A stretch of DNA of 64,000 nucleotides from Odontesthes bonariensis (Eukaryota > Chordata > Actinopteri > Atheriniformes > Atherinopsidae), in assembly GCF_027942865.1 (NCBI RefSeq), contig NW_027457365.1, positions 140,001-204,000 on the forward strand, given 5' to 3'. A model generated the notes under the pieces. That model was given only the letters and a program-made list of their open reading frames with translations. It was not told the DNA's origin and did not search any database. A program made the position numbers and the translations under genes. Shown here one piece after another: positions 34,071 through 45,402 of this stretch. How positions within the stretch are numbered: position 1 is the stretch's first letter; every line of letters starts with the position of its first letter.

Positions 34071-34830
34071 CAGTAGGTAGGAAAGAGGGACAGAAGAGAA
34101 AAACAGTGCAAAAGAGTGTGAGATAGAAAAAAAATTTAAAAAAATAGGGAAGGCAGAGAATCTCTTAACAGAGACAAACGGGCGTCGAGACTGGATATGT
34201 GCAAATGCCATTGTTACAATCACAAGACATTTAGCTATTACTGAATGATTCAGCTTTTTAAAATATTCAGCCAATTTTGAACTATCACAGTTTAAAAACT
34301 CAGTAAAATCCTTGATGATTTCTGAGTTTACAATGCATTCCAATGACACGAAATGTTCGTGTGCACAGTGGAGGCTCCAACTGACAGAGTGGAAGAATAC
34401 AGAAAGATTCTTCAGAAAAAAAGTTTTTAACCTTTCCTTGTTTCCAAAATCTTTAAGCCACAGAAATAATTTTAGCATTAAAACGAAGGGAAATTTGTCC
34501 TCTTTCAGTCAGTGTGACTTTCATAGCCTTCAGGACTTTACTTTTTGAGTTAGAAGCATTTCAATCCCAGCAGTACCTTCCAACTGCCATTGCTTTTTGC
34601 ATTTTTCTTCTCTTTTCTGTAGTTTTCTGTAGTTTTCTGCCTTCATCCATCTCTATCTCCTTTCAGAAATACCCTTCAGGCCTTTTGAAGCTTCAGCTAA
34701 TAACCTTCTAATTTAAAAAAAAAAATTCTGCATTGTTTCTCTTCTTTCTGAATGTGTTCATTTTTTGTTTTGCATTTTTTCTTCTCTTTTCTATAGTTTT
34801 CTGCCTTCATAAATTCTGGCTAAATACTGA
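34071..34830 (-). pseudogene. 5' part of the interrupted L1-like LINE
   Basis: On the minus strand a frame from 34,478 has FLWLKDFGNKERLKTFFLKN and continues for about 130 codons before entering the transposon arm. It matches 12,165-12,600. After removal of the composite transposon it would run straight into the L1-like endonuclease region at 17,060-16,144. I do not recognise the protein; an ORF1 or 5' untranslated segment is possible. Confidence 0.45.
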
Positions 34831-35059
34831 TCGTACTTATCAAATCAAATCAAATTTATTTATATAGCACATTTCATGTACAAACAATTCAAAGTGCTTT
34901 ACATAAAATAAAAGCATTGCAGCAGGGAGTGTGAGAAGCATTAAAAATACATAAAAGAATATAAAGAGAAACAAATAAAATAATTTAAATTAATTTAAGC
35001 AACAGTCTAGATAAGTTGAAAGATATTTCATGCATAGACAAATGAGAACAGAAATGTCT

Positions 35060-36396
35060 TTAACCTGGATTTAAAATGTCTCCATTTGGTGAAAGTTTAA
35101 TCTCCACTGGCAGTTTGTTCCATTTATTTGCAGCATAACAGCTAAATGCTGCTTCTCCATGTTTAGTCTGGACTCTGGACTGGACCAGCTGACCTGAGTC
35201 CTTGGATCTAAGAGCTCTGCTGGCTTTATATTCTCTGAACATATCACAGATGTATTTTGGGCCTAAACCGTTCTGGGATTTGTAAACCATCAGCAGGCTT
35301 TTAAAATCTATTCTGTGACTGACTGGAAGCCAGTGTAAAGATTTTAAAACTGGTGTGATGTGTTCAGATCTCTTAGTCCGGGTTAAAACTCCAGCAGCAG
35401 CGTTCTGGATGAGCTGCAGATGTTTAATGCTCTTTTTGGGAAGTCCAGTTAAAAGAGCATTACAGTGATGGAGTCTACTGGAGATGAATGCATGGATGAG
35501 TTTCTCCTGGTCTTTTTGGTAGAGCAAACCTTTAATTCTGTTGATGTTTTTGAGGTGGTAAAAAGCTGCCTTGCTGACAGCTTTGATGTGGCTGCTGAAA
35601 GTCAGATCTGAGTCTATCAACACTCCGAGGTTACGAACTTGGTCAGTGATTGTAAGGTCCCGAGTCTAAAGATATTTACCAATGCTGACCCTCTTCTCTT
35701 TGCTACCAAACAGAAAGATCTCAGTTTTGTCTTCATTTAATTGTAGAAAATTCTCTCTCATCCAGGTGTTTACTTCCTCCAGACACTGACACAGAACGTC
35801 TGCTGGGCTGCAGTCGTCCGGTGACAGAGACACATAAAGTTGTGTATCGTCTGCATAACTGTGATAATTGATGTTAAAATTCTGCAATATCTGACCCAAA
35901 GGGAGCATATACAAGTTAAACAGAAGAGGTCCAAGAATTGACCCCTGGGGGACTCCAAAAGTCATGGCCACTCGCTCAGATTCATAGCTGCCAATTGTAA
36001 CAAAATAACTCCGGCCTTCTAAGTAGGACCTGAACCAGTTAAGGACCGCTCCAGAAAGTACAACCCAGTTTTCCAGCCTGTGCAACAGGATTCTGGGATC
36101 TACAGTATCAAACGCAGCGCTGAGGTCCAACATAACCAGGACTGAAACATTACCAGAATCAGTATTCAACCTAATGTCGTTTAACACTTTGACCAGAGCT
36201 GTTTCAGTGCTGTGATGACATCTGAAGCCTGATTGAAAGACTTCCACTTTCATTCAGAAAGTCGTTGAACTGGTTAAATACAACTTTCTCAATAATCTTA
36301 GATATAAAAGAGAGATTAGAGACAGGTCTGTAGTTGTTCATCATAGAGGCGTCTAGAGTTCTCTTCTTTAGGATTGGCTTAATGGCAGCTGTCTTT
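35060..36396 (-). pseudogene. L2 LINE reverse transcriptase and C-terminal region
   Basis: The reverse transcriptase shows NYRPVSNLSFISKIIEKVV, FQSGFRCHHSTETAL, MLDLSAAFDTVDP (first catalytic aspartate), GVPQGSILGPLLFN and the YADDTQLYV box with both catalytic aspartates. The C-terminal part has KSLHWLPVSHRIDFK, typical of the L2/CR1 group. A frameshift lies near 36,250 (between LNES and VEVFQSG) and another near 35,660. By family it primes reverse transcription at a nicked target. Confidence 0.88.
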
Positions 36397-37006
36397 TAGC
36401 CTGATTAACATAGGCTTTCAAATCTCTTCGAGATTCTGGTCTGACCAAGACCATAACGAATACGATTCGAAATGGCCTGGTCAACCCGCCTCCCTCGGGT
36501 TGCTACTGGTTGTGGCCAGAAAAGGCTGTGCCTAAGCTTAAACCAATCACACCACTCTTTCCTCTGACGTATGATTTAGCTACCAGCGGGGCTAACTGGT
36601 AGATTAAACTCTTACCAAAGCCAGTAGGGAGCAAGGCGAAAACGTCTTTCCTGTCAAGAAATGATTCAAGGGCTGTTCTTTGCTCGATTTTTAACGAGAA
36701 TCTCCCGTCGAACACTTTCATTACAGCATCTACAGCAGTGTCAAAAGCTTGACGCTGCTCCATGTTGATATTGAATAAAGCGCTTCCGTGTACAATCCAC
36801 GGGTTGAGTGGCAGTTCAACCACATCACTACCTTGAACACGCCTCTACCCTGGGCCGTTGGCGCTGCTCAAAGTTCATTGCTTTCCGACAAAGTGGGTGG
36901 AGTTCCCATTTTTTCGGGAACTCGAATCCACCTGAATGAGCAGTTTGCCTGAGTAAGTGTAGCAGAGCCGAAGGTGTTGCGTCACTGCGAGGGCGGAGCC
37001 TGGGTA
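36397..37006. mobile_element. Small transposon with 9-bp target duplication carrying a RecQ exon
   Basis: The element starts TAGCCTGATT and ends GCCTGGGTA. The flanks are GCTGTCTTT (36,388-36,396) and GTTGTCTTT (37,007-37,015), eight of nine identical, and joining the flanks restores the L2 sequence. Near the left end is a hairpin AATCTCTTCGAGATT. It encloses the 5' exon of a RecQ-like helicase on the minus strand. It looks like an internally deleted relative of the RecQ/DUF6589 unit at 48,503-57,273. Confidence 0.75.
36503..36823 (-). pseudogene. RecQ-like helicase, N-terminal exon fragment
   Basis: The frame contains EQRTALESFLDRKDVFALLP followed by TGFGKSLIYQLAPL, the Q-like motif and Walker A of RecQ helicases. 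About 107 codons are present and nothing of motifs Ia-VI follows, so no helicase can be made. The C-terminal half of a similar protein is at 48,503-51,130. Confidence 0.75.
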
Positions 37007-37015
37007 GTTGTCTTT

Positions 37016-37803
37016 AGTGACTTGGGAAAAATGCCTGATGCCAGTGAGCTGTTAACTATTCGTAGGAGATCATTTTTTACTGAGGTAAAAACAGTTTTTA
37101 AAAAGTCGGATGGTATTATGTCCAGAGAACAAGTTGTTGATTTCAGATGCCGAACTGTTTCCTCTAGGATTTTTAAATCTACAATATTAAATTGTGACAT
37201 AACGTCAGAGTTATTTCTAGGTTTTAGGAACAGATTAGTTTTCTTGTTTGTCTGTGTTGCATTAATGTTTTGTCTAATCGTTTTGATTTTTTGGCTAAAA
37301 AAGTTGACAAATTCGTTGCATTTCTCAGTGGAGAGGAGGTCTGGGTTTGACTGTTTAGGAGGATTTGTGAGTTTTTCAACCATAGCAAATAGAGTTCGAG
37401 AATTGTTGACATTCTTATTAATCATTTCAGATAAATGCAGCTGTCTGGCCTTGCACAGCTCATTGTTATAACTACGCAGGCTTTCTTTGTACAGCTCATA
37501 GTGAATCTGAAGCTTTATTTTCCTCCATTTACGTTCAGCTTTCCTGCATTCTCTTTTCAGATTTTTGACCGTAGTGGTGTTTCTCCATGGAGTTTTCTGT
37601 TTGATCAAGGTGCTCTTGATTCTTATCAGTGCAACAGCTTCCATTACATTAAAAATTTTAAAGTTAAAATGATCCAGCATTCCTTCAACCGGCTCTGCGC
37701 TCATTGTTGGTAACATAGCTATGGCCTCCCTAAACTGAGCACTTGTTTTCTCATTGATATACCTCTTCTTAAAGATGCACTGAAACGAATGTTCATCTAT
37801 CAT
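37016..37803 (-). pseudogene. L2 LINE linker between endonuclease and reverse transcriptase
   Basis: An open frame of about 260 codons is lysine- and asparagine-rich with WRNTTTVKNLKRECRKAERK and TCSLDIIPSDFLKTVF, the usual connector in L2/CR1 ORF2 (the TxxLDxIP motif precedes the polymerase). It is cut at 37,015 by the small transposon. Confidence 0.8.
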
Positions 37804-37859
37804 TCAAATGAAATTTTTGTCTTTTTCTAAAACCATCAATCCAACTTGAACTAAATTTT

Positions 37860-39395
37860 CCGGGCATAACTTGTTAAAACGGCCATTTAAAAGTGTGAAT
37901 TATGTGGCCTTTGGTGCGAAATTGGCTACGTGACCGTGACGTCATAGGGTTGACTCCCTTATTTGCTAGTATGGCTGGCTGCGAAAATAACATACATTTG
38001 ATGGACCTATATCTCATAAAGGAACCAAAATTCTGATACAAACATCAGCAGGTCGAAAGAACACACCTCTAACATTATGTGGAAAAACTTTCGTTGAATT
38101 TAAGCCACACAAATCGATTTAATATCTATATTGTAGAGGCTCTCTGCACCTCCCGTATGGGTAATGGAAATTAAAGAAAGTTACCATTTTCGGCACAGGA
38201 TCGGCGGGCACAAAACAGCCATCGCTCCTACTACACGCTGATTATTATTAAGATGTTATCAATCAAATGACACAATAGAGTATGTTTGCTGTGGTAAACT
38301 GGAAAAGATTTGAACATGCCGGTTTCGCAGATATGGCATTCTGCTGCGCTGTCTTTGACACGTTGAAACCTAACGAAGTGGCACTTTGAAATCCAGCCAC
38401 TTAAAAAAACGTATGTGATAATAACATGGTTTTAATATAAGCTTAATAAACAATGGCGTGGATTAACGGGTCGGAGATCCTCCAGTGCGCGGCCCCATCT
38501 GCGGATCCTCACGGGTCGGCGGCAGGGAGATGGGCACCCGGCCTCGGCACGACTGACAGCAGCCATCGGTAGGACTGATCCACGGAGCCTCGGATGTCGT
38601 AGCCGGCGCAATCACCGGAGAGACCAGACAGCAATTCTAGCTGGATATGTGTGCAGACCGAAGAGCAAAGCGAGCAGTCCCCTGCTTCCGAGCAGCAATT
38701 CAGGTGCAGCTATCGGCAGGCGGCAGCACGCAGTGATACGATCCACCGTGCTCTCAGCCAATAGCAGTGGTCGACACTTGCCTCTCAGAAGCGAACAGTA
38801 AGCGAACATTATTATATATAAAAAAAAACAAGTCCAGTAATGTCCGATCTGGAAATTTCAGACTCACCTGTCTTCGCGCCCGAGCAGTAGTTCGAGCAGG
38901 GACAGTCTCCGTCGGCACACCAGGTCCAGCGATCTCAATAGTTGGAACAGCTTCAGCTAAAAGACGTCTCCTATTCCCAACCATTCCCGCGATCTCCACA
39001 TTTTTAGTGAAACAGTTGTGATGGAAATGTACGGAGCACAACACGGATGTTGAGGACACTTCAAAATCACGACGATGCCTACGTACAAACTGTATCCACC
39101 GTGCTCTCGTCTTTGCCTTCTCCTTGTCAGCCTCAGTTCCAGTGTTTTTTGGTTTGGGAAACATGTGCAGAGAGATCCCTTCAGTGAAGCTGCTATTTTT
39201 GCAACTAACACCATTTGGCCTCCAGCAACACAATATTTTCCACCGTGCTTTGATGTCTTAGCCATAGACGCCGCCATTACAGTTAGACTACCAGAACTTC
39301 TGTGTCAACCCTATGACGTCACGCATTAAAAAACGAATTCGCACAAAAAGACAAAATGTGGCTCCTTTTGAGCCCGTTTTAACATGACTTCCCGG
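37860..39395 (-). mobile_element. THAP-domain DNA transposon, internally deleted
   Basis: Inverted ends are visible: CCGGG...TGTTAAAACGG on the left and the same on the complement of the right end, with CTATGACGTCAC-type words further in (TGACGTCATAGGGTTGAC in both). It splits the L2 element between endonuclease and linker. The flanks are AT-rich (TAAATTTT and TAAATTAT) but not a clean duplication. A THAP exon lies at the right. A P-element-type transposon is the likeliest class. Confidence 0.6.
38870..39277 (-). pseudogene. THAP zinc-finger exon of the transposon
   Basis: The minus strand starts MAASMAKTSKHGGKYC, then after a one-base loss near 39,225 continues GVSCKNSSFTEGISLHMFPK, RARWIQFVRRHRRDF, SVLCSVHFHHNCF and AEAVPTI. 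That is the C2CH pattern, the central W and the AVPxI end of a THAP domain, a DNA-binding module of P-type transposases and host factors. A donor (CGAAGACAG, then GTGAGT) ends the exon. No transposase core follows. Confidence 0.75.
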
Positions 39396-40248
39396 ATAAA
39401 TTATTATCCAGACAATATCTCATTTTAATCACAAGGCTTGGAACCTTTAGAATCAGCAGCAAAAACTGTGAAATTCCAACAATTAAAATTCGTTTCATTA
39501 GCACTTTAATTGAGAAGCTGGTTGTTTGAACATTCCGAGTAATATGTAAATCAAATAAAATACAAAAATGGTCAGACAAGGCCAAATCAATAACCACAAC
39601 AGAAGAAATATCAACACCTTTAGAAATGACCAGGTCCAGAATGTGACCTCGAAGATGGGTTGGTTCTGTTACATGTTGCCACAAATCAAACATGTCCAGC
39701 TCAGAAGAAAAGTCTTTGGCAGTACCATCCGTCATATTATCCATGTGAATGTTAAAATCCCCGGTCAAGATAAAATGGTGAAAATCAGTTGAAATAACAG
39801 ACAATAATTCAGAAAAATCATCAATAAAACTTGCACAGTATCCTGGAGATCTGCAAATGATTAAGAACAGGATTTTAGGAACACCCTTTAAAATAAAACT
39901 AAGATATTCAAAAGAAGTGAATTCACCAAATGAGATCTCTTTACACTGGAATGTATCTTTAAATAAGGCAGCTTCTCCCCCACCTTTCCTCCGATTTCGG
40001 CATTTATCCATAAAACTAAAGTTTGGGGGGGCTGCTTCATTAAGAACAGTAGCACTTGTGCTCTCTGTTAACCATGTTTCTGTCAGAAAAAGAAAATCTA
40101 AATTGTGTGAAATTATGAAGTCATCAACTAACAGTGACTTATTGGACAGAGATCTAATATTAAGTAAGGCTAGCTTTGTGGAGTTTACACTGGTCTCTGT
40201 TGTATTCTGAGTTGTACGTGGTACCGTTAACAAATTAGATAGATTCAC
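39396..40248 (-). pseudogene. L2 LINE apurinic-type endonuclease
   Basis: The frame reads LALLNIRSLSNKSLLVDDFI, LFLTETWLTES (catalytic E), LTGDFNIHMD and ALSDHFCILFDL (SDH motif), in the order of an L2/CR1 APE endonuclease. About 280 codons are open. The C-terminal end is displaced by the THAP transposon. Confidence 0.85.
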
Positions 40249-40799
40249 CCAGCAGGCTGACTGTTTTCGATTCCTTCTTTTACTAACTAATACAGGAATC
40301 CTATTGGGTCCCAGCTTGTTCTCAGAACAGCTGTCAGTAGTAGGACTACTATAGCAGGGACCCTGAACACATCATGGCATGGTATCTTTGTTCTGAACTC
40401 TGGGTGTTCTGCTGCTCCTTGAACATCCTGCACATCCCCTCGTGTCCTGCTCTGCCAGGACAGACGATGTAAGAGGAGGGGGGGTGCCCTGCGTTTCTCG
40501 GTTGATGGTGGTCGCTGGAGTCCTGGCTGGGATAGAGACATCCTTTGGAGACCTTGGGTGATGTGGAGTAAAGGGTCTGGTGAGGGGGGAGGGCTGAGGG
40601 TTGTTTGCCTCGCTGCTATGTCCTTCAGTCTAATCTGTACAGTCATGTTTGGGTTTGCCGTCCCAACAGCGGGGTCCGAAGCACAATTCTGATCGATCGG
40701 CAAATCCATATCATAACTAAAATAACTGGCAGTTGAGTCGAGAGCACTGGGGGACTCAGCCGCACTGTCGAGCTGTTCGTTTCCCCATACCTTCAAGAG

Positions 40800-42752
40800 C
40801 CAGCACTCTCCATAAGGTTGAGTGAGTGTGTGCGAGAGGGACAGAACCAGAAGAGGTGATTGGTTGGAACTCCCAGTTTAGGAGATTATTAGTGAATAGG
40901 AGGGGCACACTTGTGGGGTTTGATGTGTGTTTCAGTTGTTTAAAGATATTCTGAATGTACATAAACAAATGGAAGCTCTTGTTGCGTGATGCCACAGAGT
41001 CTGTGTATATAGGAGGGCAATAGATTACTTTTGGTTTTTGGTACTCTGTGTTCGGGGATTGGGGTTGGGTTAACAGATATTTTTTTAGTTTAGAGTTAGA
41101 AAAAATATTTGCACACTATATTTTGATTGTTTTTTGTACCAAAGACACATGCAACGAAATGGCGACCAGCCAGTTAAAGTAAGGTTTTGCACAGCTTCCC
41201 TGACGCCGTATTGAATGTAAGAAATGTGGGAGGGTCAGGGAACTTCATAGAATTGTGAAATTAGCTTGGGTCCAATTCTGTTCAGAAAAGGAACATTCGT
41301 AATGTGTTTTGATATCTAGAAATTAACCCCGTCTGTGGGCTTCTCCTGTAGATTTGTTGCTTAGGAAGCACTTCATTCCTGAACTGATTCCTCCCTCCAC
41401 ATGCTAAGTGTGTTAATGGCGCTAGATAGGACAAAAACCAAGCGCTAGTAGATAAGCTATGTTACATTTTTGCTTGTTTGTCAAAACGTCGCAAACAATA
41501 ACCAAAATGTTCCTGTGTTACTTGTTTGAGTTCCGTATGTAGATAAGGTCTAGTTCACAAGCAAAATATTAACTGATCTGTGTTTTGAAGTACTGTACAT
41601 AGAAGCATTGAGGATGTATCTATCAATGGTGAAATGCCACTTTTCATGACAATGATTCGTTTTTTAAGCATGACACATTTCTAAAGCCTAGCCTTGCATT
41701 GAGTTAGAGGAAAAAAAAATCAACCAGTTTTCATTATATTTTTGTATTTTTGCTGCCGGCTGCTTTTCCTTTCTGTTTGGAGGTATTCACTCACTTAGAG
41801 AAGAGAGGAGAACGCTTCTAAATGCAAACTGTCTCGTTTTAATCTAAATACAGTCCCGTGACCCCCGTATTCTTCTTCACTGACCGGGTGGAATAAAAGT
41901 AACCGGGGCGGGTTTATTTTAAGACGCAGTGCACTGAAGCCTTGGTCAGTGAGGAGCATGTGAATATGCTGACTTTAGCGAGGACAGAGGAAAACACTGT
42001 GGAGATGTGTGGGCAGATGAGGAACCAGCTGCAGTGCAGGCTCAGACGCTGTAAGAAGGCCAAAAGCATTTCAGTCTGGATTCAGCTCTCACTTGGACTC
42101 CACCTGCATGAAGCCAGCTGAATTTAGCCTTCCCCGGGGTGGGGATGGCTGCCTCTGGGCTTGCGTTGCTGTATTGACTGCCTGGCTTCACCTTGCCTTC
42201 TGCTTTGCAGCACTCGTCTGGCCAGGAATTGTTAAAATTCAACCAGCGGGCAGATTTAATCACGAATAATAGTCTGAGCTTGAATTGAGGATAATTTGAA
42301 ATGGTGAAAGTTTCCATAACAGAAATTATGTTTTGGTTTGTCGGTCTATATGTGTATATATATCTATATGATATAACACAATCTTATCTGTTTGGTCTAA
42401 AAAGGGAGTAACGGTGCTTTTTCTGGAACTAGAATGACAAGTATCCATAAATCTTATTTGACTTCTTGCGTAGCTGTAGAGCAACGACTTGCTCTGGCTG
42501 ACCGTCCATAGCTATTTTCTTAGTAGTCATTCATTTTTGTAAATAAACTGAGTTAATATGTTTCTTCTAAGTGTTAGATATATGTATAGATTACCTTATC
42601 TTCTATGTTTAAAAAAACAGAAGCACTTTGTCCAAAAAAGAAAAACAACAAACAAAAAGAAAAGCTTTTTTTTCTTCCATTTGCTGCTAAATGGCCTTGT
42701 GTGAATGCTGCAAGTGTACTTGACGACTCCTTGCTTGGATAAGTCTATTACC
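40800..42752 (-). repeat. Long 5' region of the L2 LINE, repeated inverted at 62,015
   Basis: No large frame; the 91-codon frame at 42,317-42,042 (METFTISNYPQFKLRLLFVI...) recurs with few changes in the other copy. GC- and AT-rich blocks alternate. It ends where the similarity to 62,015-64,000 ends, so 42,752 may be the true 5' end of this LINE; alternatively it is one arm of a larger inverted structure. Confidence 0.6.
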
Positions 42753-43000
42753 TGACGTGGCTAGGTCTATGAACTAGCAGGAAACGGATGTGTGTGTGGC
42801 CTGGCGAGGGTTTGATCTCCAGATTTCCGTGGCTGTGAAATGATATGAAGTATTTTGCGAGAGCGTATCATTGCTTGGCTTTGGGAAGCCCTGCGTCCTG
42901 ACAGGAAATATTTCCTGGTCAGGGGCGCTGTGATGGTATGTTTGTGGTCTTAAACAAAACAAGAAAAAAAAATGGAAAAAATGGAAAAATGGAAAAAATG

Positions 43001-43040
43001 GAATCGGATCTGAACTCAGCCACGAGTTCAGATCCGATTC
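43001..43040. repeat. Perfect 17-bp inverted repeat
   Basis: GAATCGGATCTGAACTC and its exact complement are separated by the six bases AGCCAC. A run of ATGGAAAAA units precedes it. It could form a strong hairpin. Confidence 0.9.
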
Positions 43041-43051
43041 GAATGGGGGAA

Positions 43052-45402
43052 TGTAGCAGTCACAGTGCCGTGTGGATTAAGAGTTTTTCAAACTTTGACA
43101 AAACCAACATTCCTGTGGGGGATGTTTACGTATGTGGATATAAACCAGATCTTCATTTTCTTTCCACAAAGGAAAAAGAGACAGAAACTGCCTAATTTAC
43201 GTTCAACTTCTACTCTCTTAAGAGCTTTTGGGGAGTCGAACTCGCAACAGACGCCTGCAATAAAAATTGGGATAGACTCTAACGAACAAAGAACTCACTC
43301 TTGGAAAAGTGGGACACTTACTATCTTATCTAGACCATAACTCGAAAGTTGACACTTTAACACCCCTTTTCACCAGCAAACCGACCAGATGGCTACACAC
43401 GAACTGAGAAGACTTCACTAAGGCTCACTTTTAGTCGAATCTTAAAACGATATTAAATGTGTTTGATAACCGTGTACAATTTCTTTCAGGTTTCCAGCTT
43501 GATCACAAGACGCATATAGAGACAATTTGTACGATTCTGGCTTAAATATTGACAAAGAAACAAACTTGTTGGAAAATGCCCAACCTGCCTGATGGAACCA
43601 CATTGCCCCCTAGTGGTCTGCAGTGTTGATTAGTTGAACATTTAAATCCCAGAGGACTCAGTAAAATGGACAATATATGCAACTAGTAACTTCTAACGAT
43701 GTCCCTTCGGTATCTATTTGGTATTTGTTTGGTGTCCCCATTGTTAACACAGAAAATGAACATTGTGTGACTCACTATTCATATGTCACGATTTCATAGA
43801 TATTCATCTGAATTTTGAAAGTCATAATTGTCTTTATCATGTGTGTTATTTTGATGTCTTTATATTACAAGTCTATGTTATATCTTTAATCTGCATATCT
43901 TAACAAGATGTGGTGTTTTCAGAATCACTGAGACAAATGTTCTATGAGATGGGAGTAATGGAGAAATAAGAGTTTTCTTTGTCTAAATCAAGAAATCCCC
44001 ATATAGCACAGATCACCTTACACAGACATGCACACAGTTCAAGCATGTCATTGGCTGAAAAAGTAGTGTAAGCCCCGCCTCCGAGAGTCAAAACCCGGAA
44101 CCCGCGGAAAACACACGCTCTCTGTCTCTCTCTAGTTCTCTCGTTTGCTGGCTCGCTTCAGGCGTCTGCTCCCTTGCTTCTTGCCTCTTGTTCCAGAAGG
44201 GTTCCAACCCAGAGTTTCAGAAGGAGATTTGAGCAGAGAACAGCTGCTCAGAGACTTTTAGAGATGGTTTAAGCAGAAGAGAAGAGCTCGCCGGAGTTTG
44301 GGAGTTTTCCCATAATCTCAGGAGAGAACGGAAGGACGTGTGGATAACGATGCAGCGGACGACCGGAGGAGACCCTCCAGAACCCAGTGAGACCCCGGAG
44401 ACGAGAAAGAAAGACCCGAACAAAGAAACAGATTGAAATACTCTGAAGATGCACGTTTTACGTGTTTGTGTTCGTCCCTCGCCATCCACGTCCTTCTACG
44501 TCGCACGTCCTAACCTCCGCTGTTTCACGCCATCATCACCTTTTCCTACCAAGAAAGCCAACTCCAAGCAACCTTTTATTAATTTTCTGTGAACTTAAGT
44601 TCACTTCATCAGAGAAGCAACGGACCCACTGACACTAAGAAGATTCGACCATCTAACCCCAGTCCTCGGCACCATCGTTCCCGTTTCCCGGTGAAAGAAG
44701 CAACTGAGAAGTCCGCTAAAGTCAGCGACCACAGCCAGGAAGGCCCAGAGAGCGGAAGAGAAATCCCCTCGGACCCGCGTGGCCGCTGCCGTGGTCCGAA
44801 CCGACTAAACAGAACTTCAGCACAGTAAGACCGACCCGTTTTCACCTTAAAGTGGGTTTGATGGATGTCTCGAGGCTTTCACAGAATGATAAATTAATCC
44901 GAAATGTCAGTACAGTATTTAGATTCAAATAGTCAGCCAACCCAAACTATTTGAATACATCCAGTATCTCCCCATTCCCCATATTTTATTTTATATTCAC
45001 TAAGTGTTTTATATAATCACCCATATTCAATGCATCTCCTGTTTGTTTAAAGGTTCATGTCTAAGATCATATCATTGTAATAAACAGCTCATATATCTAT
45101 ATATATGTTATAATCACAGATTGTGTCGTATGCTTTCTTTACGTAATGTCTGTCCAACCAAACGAGAACTTCACGAAAGTAGCAAGATATGAGACTGAAT
45201 ATTAATTGAATATTAATTATTAATTAATTTAACACCACGATCGTAAGATTTCAAACAGTTTTCCTACCTGACTGTGACTTAAATTAAGTTAAAAACCTAG
45301 GTAGGTGGTGCCCTGAATTCGAGGTAAGGTTTATTTGAGACTGTAAGAACATCTCATAAATCCTTATATTTAATAGGTATATAAATACCCGGTAACGCTA
45401 CA
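43052..45402 (+). repeat. Candidate long solo LTR
   Basis: The stretch starts TGTAGCAGTC and ends AACGCTACA, so the ends are TGTAGC and GCTACA. Internally there is a GC-rich stretch near 44,070-44,120 (CCCCGCCTCC) followed by a C/T-rich leader. There is no coding core. No target duplication is seen, so the assignment is tentative; an unrelated promoter-bearing sequence is possible. Confidence 0.35.

Larger units (their letters stand above)
34838..42752 (-). mobile_element. L2-type LINE with two nested insertions
   Basis: On the minus strand, from 42,752 downward, there is a long 5' region, an N-terminal proline-rich frame (about 40,796-40,287), an APE endonuclease (40,248-39,396), a linker (37,803-37,016), reverse transcriptase (36,396-35,660) and a C-terminal part (35,623-35,060). 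The typical L2 tail follows, ending in TCAAATCAAATCAAAT near 34,838. Elements at 36,397-37,006 and 37,860-39,395 interrupt it. Several frameshifts make this copy dead. Its first 2 kb recurs inverted at 62,015-64,000. Confidence 0.8.
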
